This document shows, in pieces, positions 57,746-64,000 of a stretch of DNA of 64,000 bases. The notes below the pieces were generated by a model, which did not search any database, had not been told where the DNA came from, and saw nothing but the letters and a program-made list of their open reading frames with translations. The number at the start of each line of letters is the position of its first letter. The stretch's first letter is position 1. The translations under genes and the position numbers were made by a program. The DNA is from Phascolarctos cinereus (lineage: Eukaryota > Chordata > Mammalia > Diprotodontia > Phascolarctidae): assembly GCF_002099425.1 (NCBI RefSeq), contig NW_018344037.1, positions 9,757,001-9,821,000 of the forward strand, written 5' to 3'.

Positions 57746-57874
57746 TCCCTAAACATTTCTGAACAGTCTTGTAATGTCCAGTCTAAGAGAAAAATATAAA
57801 TTTAGACAAATTCACATTATCTTTCCCTTTCTTTTCTGAATGATTTTTTTTCCTTTCACCATTTCGTAGTATCA

Positions 57875-58035
57875 AAAAATCATAGATTTAGAGTTAGAAG
57901 GGACCTTGAAGCTATTGATTCCATCCTTCTCATTTTTTAGATAAGGAAACTGAGACTGAGAGGGGCTGAGTGAAGTGCTTATAGCTTTTTTTTTTTCCTG
58001 ACTCCAAGTTCAGTATTCTCCATTCATTGCAACAT
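57875..58035 (-). repeat. MIR3/THER1-like CORE-SINE
   Basis: 'aatcatagatttagagttag', 'aagggaccttgaagctattg', 'ttagataaggaaactgagac', 'cctgactccaagttcagtat', with an internal T-run. Confidence 0.75.
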
Positions 58036-58089
58036 GACAGAAGTGAAATATAGTCCCTGCATATATTTTATTGAGGGAAAGAGGGTAAT

Positions 58090-58420
58090 AGGTACAATAG
58101 ATAGAATTATACAAAGTACATAAAAATAAGCCCATAAGATTTTTTTTCCTGGGGAGGGGGGATCAGTAGCAGCCAGGGGAAGAGGAAAAATATTATGTGA
58201 GGTAAAGTTTGATGTAAACTAGGGATTCTAAGAGATACAAGTGAGACAGGAGTACATTCTAAGCTGGGGAGACTGCACCAACCTAAGCAAAGGGATGGAA
58301 AATGAATGGTTGTGTGTGAAGACAGCAAGAAGACCAGTTTGTCAGGGCCATAGAGTGTATGAAAAGGAGTAGAGCATTATAACATCAGAAAGGTAGATTG
58401 TATGGACTCAGATGTAGAAT
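58090..58420 (-). repeat. L2 LINE 3' region
   Basis: 'aaactagggattctaagaga', 'acaggagtacattctaagct', 'caagaagaccagtttgtcag', 'gggccatagagtgtatgaaa'. Parallel to the L2 at 48208-48640. Confidence 0.6.
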
Positions 58421-58547
58421 GAGAAATGCGTTTTTGGGTATGACTAATGAAGGATTTTCCTTTACTTGAGTATTCATATTTGTTTTGCAAGATTTTCTCT
58501 CTCTATCTCTCAAAAGGGTATATAGTTTGATGTGAAAGGATAAATTA

Positions 58548-58625
58548 TTGTTGATAAAGAAGAAAGAGAAAGAAAGGAGAGAAAGGAAAGGGAAGGCAAG
58601 AAACAGAAAGGAAAAGAAAGGGATA
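58548..58625. repeat. (GAAA/GGAAA)n purine-rich tract
   Basis: About 75 bases of G and A on the + strand with few interruptions. Confidence 0.85.
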
Positions 58626-58769
58626 AGGAAGAATCCAGGACATATAAAGATTGATTTGTTTTAGTTTCGTTTATCACCAAAGGTCTATAATTCCTTCAAG
58701 ACCATTCAAGGATGACCTGGAAAATTTAGAAATGTCAGAGTAAAAAAGATACATTCGTTTACCTTATGC

Positions 58770-58990
58770 AAGAGCCCCTAACCTTTTATGTGTGTCAGAG
58801 ACCCTTTTGGCATTCTGTGAAGCCTATAAATCCCTTCTCAGAATAATATATCTAAATGTATAAAATACATGGGATCACAAAGGGAGTCAATTATGTTGGA
58901 ATAAAGTTATGAAAATATATGTTTGCAAAGTTTGTCGGACTCAAAAACCCTTGGAGACTTCATGGAGAATTCATACAGAGTAGATTTCAA
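58770..58990 (+). repeat. Unnamed repeat, hAT-like, shared with 14575-14770
   Basis: 'gagcccctaaccttttatgt', 'agagacccttttggcattct', 'cccttctcagaataatatat', 'ataaaatacatgggatcaca', 'tcggactcaaaaacccttgg'. More complete than the copy at 14575. Terminal inverted repeats are not obvious. Confidence 0.5.
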
Positions 58991-59309
58991 CATGTAACCT
59001 GCTAGAATCACCTGTTCTATAGTGGCCATAGGTTCTGCTCTAAACAAAGTCTCTGAGGGTTGATTTGGTCCCTTATATGAAAGTTCTAGGGATTTCAGGG
59101 TGGTGAGGAAGTAAAAATGAGACTTGTTATATTATGCTTTGACCTAGGCTGGCATCTTTCTGGAATTCTGAGAACTGAGTCCTTATCATGCCTTTATCTC
59201 ATATACTTGCTAATTCTTTTGTCCATTCATTCATTTATTCATTCAGCTTCAATTATTTTTCATCATGCATTAATCTGATTGCTTTCCCCCTGTTATTTAA
59301 GGAAATTCT
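58991..59309. other. No recognised feature
   Basis: Contains a short 'attcattcatttattcattc' run near 59226. Nothing else. Confidence 0.45.
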
Positions 59310-59376
59310 ATCTCTTTCTATGTATCTATCTGTCTGTCTATCTATCTATCTACCTATCTATCATTCCATCTATCCT
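59310..59376. repeat. (TCTA)n microsatellite
   Basis: TCTA/TCTG tetranucleotide array, imperfect. Confidence 0.9.
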
Positions 59377-60876
59377 TGTTGATCCTGTCAACATAACTCA
59401 GGAACTGTTTTTCATATTTACTGGGGAAATATTCTGCATATTTACTACAAAATAAACTGATAAATGAAAACACTATTTTCTATAATTGCTTACATAGTCC
59501 TTCTAGAGAAAAAGCAAACAATCAAACCCCAAACCTGAGCTGCCCATTTTCAGTGTAATTGAAATGATTTTCAAATTGATTTTCTCCATATTGTGTGCAA
59601 TACAGTCTTTTCTCCAAGCAAAATTGACTTCTAAGGAGAATCCTCTTATTTTCATCTCTTTGTTGTGAATGGTATGACTTTCCTCAGCCTACTTTTACCC
59701 TTTTTGTTATGTCCCTGTCAGTATGATGGCTTTTGGCTTCTGGAAATGATCATGCCCAAATGTGGTGTTTAGTTCACTCATTGGTAATGACAATGAAATT
59801 TCTTCACAGAAATTGCATGATACTCTTCTATAATTAAGTAACTATGCAAATATAATGATCACAAGTTTAATCAGCACTGAGCACTAAAAACAAAAAATGA
59901 ATACCTTCTACCCATTTTATGGTTATATCTCCTCATTCCTGTAAATGTTGGAAGTAAAATATGGAGATTTAAATCATTTTCATATAGATATAACATATAT
60001 GAATCAGATTCTAAAGTTGTATATTGTATAAGGGCACAGATTTTTCATAATTTTATGACACCAGATTTCATTCTATGACAAGCACTTTGTTCCCATAACA
60101 CCCTTATAGGCTTCTCCTACATGTGTCATTAAGATGAAAAATATGTACTTTTAAGGCACATATACAGTAAATCAAAAACTGTTTTTCCTTAAATATTTCC
60201 TTCAACTATATTATACATTTTTTGAAACATATTTTGTAATGTTCAAAAAAAAGCCAATTGGATTGCTGTAATATATGACTGTAAAAAAAAACCTTACAAA
60301 TGTATTTGTTAAGCAAAATATTTTACCCATTTACAGGAAAGTCCTTAGAGGATCGTTCTTTAAACCAAAAATATGAGACTGTGAGAAGTTCATTACATTG
60401 AATTTTCTTTTCATATTGCTATTCATAATGAATCTTTTCTCTGCAAACTAATGAAATACTGTATTTCCTCAGCTAATGGAGATATATGATATCCTGTAGA
60501 CAAGTTCCACATAATATTCAATATTTTAAAGGGCTAAACCATATCCCTCAAATCACCATGTTTGTAATTTCCTGAAAATGTGTTTTCCCCCAAAGCCATT
60601 ATAGCTACTCAACAAGCAAAAATCTTACTCCAGTAAAATTCCTTTCAAAATTGGCAGTTTGTTTAAAAAAAAATCCCATAAATACAAGTATAACCTTGAA
60701 TTAGAATTTTGAAAGGAGAACAAGATATTGGAGCAATTACCTGATAGTTCTGTGTTATATATGCATAAATGTTATATGTATGTATGCATACATCTATGTC
60801 GTAGGAGAAAAAAAAGTTTTTTTTTTCTCAAAAGGCAGATTTCAGTAATTTTTTTTAAAAAGCATTTCTGGCAAGT
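59377..60876. other. Repeat-poor AT-rich stretch
   Basis: About 1.5 kb without a named repeat or coding signal. Small TATG runs near 60770. Confidence 0.4.
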
Positions 60877-60921
60877 ATGTATATATGTATGTATGTATGT
60901 ATGTATATATGTACATACATT
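60877..60921. repeat. (TATG)n microsatellite
   Basis: 'gtatgtatgtatgtatgtat' array with TATA interruptions. Confidence 0.9.
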
Positions 60922-61050
60922 CTGTCTTGATAAATATAACTGAAAGATAAGTACTAATATTGAGAATGTCATAAGTTGTTTAGAGTAAAGTAGTTGAATT
61001 TCAAATAGATACCAATATCTTATGCTTTCTTTCCTAGACATGTTCATTTC

Positions 61051-61196
61051 GTTTTTGTTTTTGGCTAGGCAATGGGGTTAAATGACTTGCCCAGGGTCAC
61101 ATAGCTAGTAAGTGTTATGTGTCTGAGGCCGGATTTGAACTCAGGTCCTCCTGAATCCAGGGCCAGTGCTCTATCCACTGTGCCAGCTAGCTGCCC
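61051..61196 (-). mobile_element. WSINE1-type SINE
   Basis: 'gggttaaatgacttgcccag', 'agctagtaagtgttatgtgt', 'ctgaggccggatttgaactc', 'cactgtgccagctagctgcc'. Flanks 'ctagacatgttcatttc' (61034-61050) and 'ctagacgtgttcatttc' (61197-61213) form a 17-bp duplication with one mismatch. Confidence 0.92.
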
Positions 61197-61213
61197 CTAG
61201 ACGTGTTCATTTC

Positions 61214-62066
61214 AAAATCTAAACAAACAGCTAAACTTCATAATTTTATACACTTGTTGATGCTTTCTGTTCAGATGTACAATGCATGTCAAGGTGGCTC
61301 ACTTCTATCATTATCCAGATACTCTTGACATTGTCACATTGATCATGAATTTCAGGTATTTATGATGAATAAATGAATAGCATGATGCAGCAGGGGTGGG
61401 ATGGGGAAACAACACTGAACTTATTTCCTAGTTGTATGACCTTGAACAATTTACATGACTTCTCTGAGTGATAGTTAGCTAATCTCTAAAATGGGGATAT
61501 TGCTTCTCTGAATATGTCACAAGGGTGAGATAATAACTTTGATAATACTGTATTCATATCCAAACCTGTCTGATACCAGCAGATAATTGCTTTTAAAATA
61601 CAGATGTACAGCAATCTGCCTTCTCACAGAGTCACCAAGCTCCCACTTCTGATTATTCTAGCTGCCAGCTACTGGCTTTCTATTGCTTTTCATCCCTCCT
61701 TGGGAGACCTGGACCAAGACATATTGTCTGTGCTATGGAGTCCTGCCATTTGGCAATTTGTTTCGGTTTCTTCACACTCTAGAGGGATCCTTATACTTTG
61801 AGTTTGATTCCACTGATCTAAGGCATTTTAATACTCTAGTGGTTGTGGATGGTGATATCATTGTACTTCATTGCCTCCATGGCCTGTTTCCAACATCTTA
61901 ATTTCACTCTGTTATTTGTTTATACTTGTGTAGTCCTTACCCTATCTATGGCCCACTGAGACAACATATGCCTTTTAGGGCCTGCTTTGGCCGTTCTGTC
62001 TGATCACAAAACACATTTCATTTCATATTTTTAGAACTCTGTTCAGTACCTCCTTCAGGTTAAGTT
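61214..62066. other. Mostly unrecognised; possible MIR at 61425-61545
   Basis: 'ttgtatgaccttgaacaatt', 'ctctaaaatggggatattgc', 'cacaagggtgagataataac' at 61425-61545 fit a + strand MIR. The frames at 61604-61901 have no known motif. Confidence 0.5.
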
Positions 62067-62084
62067 CACATTTATACCCCTTGG

Positions 62085-62225
62085 TTTTTTATTTTTGTTT
62101 TTCTTTTTTAATTTTGGAGGCAGTGGGGGTTAAGTGACTTGTCCAGGGTCACACAGTTAGCTAGTAAGTATCTGAGGCCAATTTGAATTCAGGTCCTCCT
62201 GACTCCAGGGCCATCTAGCTGCCCC
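62085..62225 (-). mobile_element. WSINE1-type SINE
   Basis: T-rich tail, 'gggggttaagtgacttgtcc', 'gttagctagtaagtatctga', 'aggtcctcctgactccaggg', 'ccatctagctgcccc'. Direct repeats 'cacatttatac' at 62067-62077 and 62226-62236; the left one is followed by a few extra bases before the T-run. Part of the head is deleted. Confidence 0.88.
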
Positions 62226-62427
62226 CACATTTATACTTCTTATGTCCACCAGATAAATGATCTAATCAATCACATCTCTCAGCTACAACACAAGCAGTAA
62301 CTCTACTGTTATACTTGCTTTCTTAATGGTGAATGGTCACTTTACTAAATAATTGCACCCACTCAGAACTTCCCTTTGCCCCAAAACTATCCTTTGCCAA
62401 GTTGCTGAGTCACAGAGACAGAGATGG

Positions 62428-62487
<60 letters not shown>
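62428..62487. repeat. (GACA)n-(CA)n compound microsatellite
   Basis: About seven GACA units continuing directly into about twelve CA units. The three open frames crossing it are repeat artefacts. Confidence 0.95.
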
Positions 62488-62489
<2 letters not shown>

Positions 62490-62539
62490 AGAGAAACAGA
62501 GACAGTCACACGGAGAGGCGGGAAGAGTATACATGTGCA

Positions 62540-62735
62540 TTTATTGAACATCATTATCTTCTAGTGCTGTTGTAAGCACTGGGGATACAAATAGAAGACA
62601 GTACCTGTCCTCAAAGGGCTTATATTCCAATAAAAGAAAGCAACACAAATATTGGAGTAGTGGCTAGACAGGGATCTTATAGAAAAAGCATTACTTAAGT
62701 GCTTACTGTGTGCTAGGCACTATGACGTAACATGG
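62540..62735 (-). repeat. Two L2 LINE 3' tail fragments
   Basis: First piece 62540-62645: 'tatcttctagtgctgttgta', 'gcactggggatacaaataga', 'tcctcaaagggcttatattc'. Second piece 62685-62735: 'aagtgcttactgtgtgctag', 'gcactatgacg'. The second restarts the L2 end, so these are two insertions. Confidence 0.6.
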
Positions 62736-63314
62736 AGAATTAGTGCTTAGACAAGATAAGGCAATTTATTAACATGTACTTTCCAGGAATGGTCATGTGG
62801 ATTTGATTCCTGTCTGCAGAGCTTTGAAAGGAGTGGAACACGGGAACATGGTATGAAAATGGCTGTAGGACAGTAGCAGCAGTTTGCAGGAATGAACCTG
62901 GGCTACTTATGGTGCATGTTTGCCAATCAGAAGACCAGAAACTTAAAATCCATTAAGCTAATGATCAATTATCCCACATTAAACTAAAATTCATAATTTT
63001 AATGACATACTATTCAAATATACAAAATGTAATGGATCAGTAATGTGTTATGTTTAATATTTTCTTAACCCTGATGAATCTTATTGATTATTAAGTATAT
63101 AGATTAATTTGTATATTTATTATACAGAATTGGTATTTATTCCTATACTTGAGTTATTACTTATTGAATGGTTATGGCATAAAGAAGTGATTGGAAGCAT
63201 ACTGACTCCATTTCATTTTAATATTTTTTTTTCTTCTGGAATAAATATATTATTTGTTTGCCTAAGAAATCCCCAATGAAAAAATTCCTTCACCAATACA
63301 GATTGGCACCTGCT
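62736..63314. other. No recognised feature
   Basis: AT-rich, no repeat family named. Confidence 0.45.
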
Positions 63315-63465
63315 TTGTAATTTATAATCGTAGATTGCTGCCTAGGGTACTTAGAGGACAAATCACTTGCCCAGTGTTATAGAACTAGTATGTGTTAGAG
63401 GCAGGACATGAAACCAGGTCTTCCTGACTCTATGCCCAGTTCTTTATAACCGTGTGGTTACCCCT
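63315..63465 (-). repeat. CORE-SINE with long 3' module
   Basis: 'ttgtaatttataatcgtaga', 'ttgctgcctagggtacttag', 'caaatcacttgcccagtgtt', 'aaccaggtcttcctgactct'. Reverse copy of the 4893-5110 subfamily. Confidence 0.6.
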
Positions 63466-64000
63466 AGAAAGAAACATAGGATTACAGAACACTAGTAAAC
63501 CCAGCTTCCCAGCAACAGAGAATTAAGTAAGCACTTGCAAGTACTTACATTTGGGTTTCAGTTGCAATTTTTTTCAAATTTTCATCACAAGTTGATTATT
63601 TCCTTTGCCAAATACTTGCAGTTATCCACTGCTACTTTGCTTCATGGATATTTCGTTCAAACTCCTCTTTTTCCAAGGGCATCATTGAAACTTCTAGGTC
63701 TGAGTGACCAAATAATTAACTAAATTGAGCCAGTGCTGGAATTTATTGTGCCACATTTAAGAGATTTGGGATGGACTTAAGTAGTAAATTTCTATCATAT
63801 TTGGGCCCATTGCTGGGACGTGAGGGCTTCCCAGAAGAATTAAGCAGTCACTGTTGAAAGCAATGGGCTCTTTTATTGGCTATATTTAAGGAAAAACTAG
63901 GTAATGTAAATGGAAACATCTAGCTGGGGAAAACATATTGACAAAAAAAGATACTAGAGCTATCTTCCATCTCCTATTTCCAACATGGCACATGACAATG
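63466..64000. other. No recognised feature
   Basis: Nothing identified up to the window end. The 62-codon frame at 63535-63723 has no motif. Confidence 0.45.

Noticed and set aside
62333-62575. Open frames crossing the GACA/CA array
   Set aside because: All three are products of the compound microsatellite.
63780-64000. Possible LTR-like sequence at the window end
   Set aside because: A phrase such as 'ctcttttattggc' looked suggestive, but there is no terminal repeat, primer site or internal gene; not supportable.
1-64000. CRISPR arrays, operons, riboswitches, prokaryotic terminators, retroviral genes
   Set aside because: None seen. Regular repeats are microsatellites or LINE/SINE copies, and the window is clearly vertebrate.

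Overview
This window looks like vertebrate genomic DNA from a marsupial, probably an australidelphian (the Australian radiation). It is AT-rich, gene-poor and packed with interspersed repeats. The lineage call rests on repeat families named from memory: Mar1-type SINEs (about seven copies, ending in the RTE-style 'actgaacaacaacaa' tail), WSINE1-type SINEs (four copies), marsupial-style L1 and half-L1 (HAL1) LINEs, and many old MIR/THER1 CORE-SINEs, L2 and CR1/L3 LINEs. No RepeatMasker run or search was possible, so family names are recognition calls.

The only host protein-coding sequence I can support is one exon at about 15471-15887. It carries the first 77 codons of cadherin-12 (CDH12, a type II classical cadherin): signal peptide, short pro-region, the R-V-K-R convertase site, and the first residues of EC1 with Trp2 and Trp4. 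It ends at a clean GT donor. Everything to the left would be 5' intron or upstream sequence and everything to the right the first intron after the coding start. This fits the very large size of this gene in other mammals. No other exon, tRNA or CRISPR array is supported, and I found no retroviral element.

Layout. 1-7000: sparse old SINEs and a long (TC)n tract. 7050-10022: Mar1, a local ~0.6 kb duplicated unit (copy A, split by a WSINE1) and two L2 3' ends. 12189-12487: a nearly full-length 7SL (SRP) RNA retrocopy. 12943-13560: copy B of the local duplicate. 15471-15887: CDH12 exon. 16949-20470: a compact minus-strand L1 derivative with ORF1 and only the C-terminal end of ORF2. 20551-24870: Mar1, CORE-SINE, RTE-type and MIR copies. 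27478-29870: an L1 ORF2 fragment carrying hAT, L2, WSINE1 and Mar1 insertions. 30296-47905: scattered RTE, L3, L2 and MIR pieces separated by long repeat-poor stretches. 48208-50622: L2, MIR, Mar1. 52276-55224: an L1 3' end split by a complete HAL1 insertion (52594-54897) with matching target-site duplications. 57019-57745: a 5'-truncated L1 with a 15-bp duplication. 58000-64000: L2, microsatellites, two WSINE1s.

The most informative items are the local duplication with its WSINE1-empty counterpart, the 7SL retrocopy, the HAL1-in-L1 nest, the multi-layer L1 nest, and a 22-codon upstream ORF in the inferred CDH12 leader. I found no convincing new biological system; the window reads as an ordinary neuronal-cadherin intron with an unusually readable transposon record.
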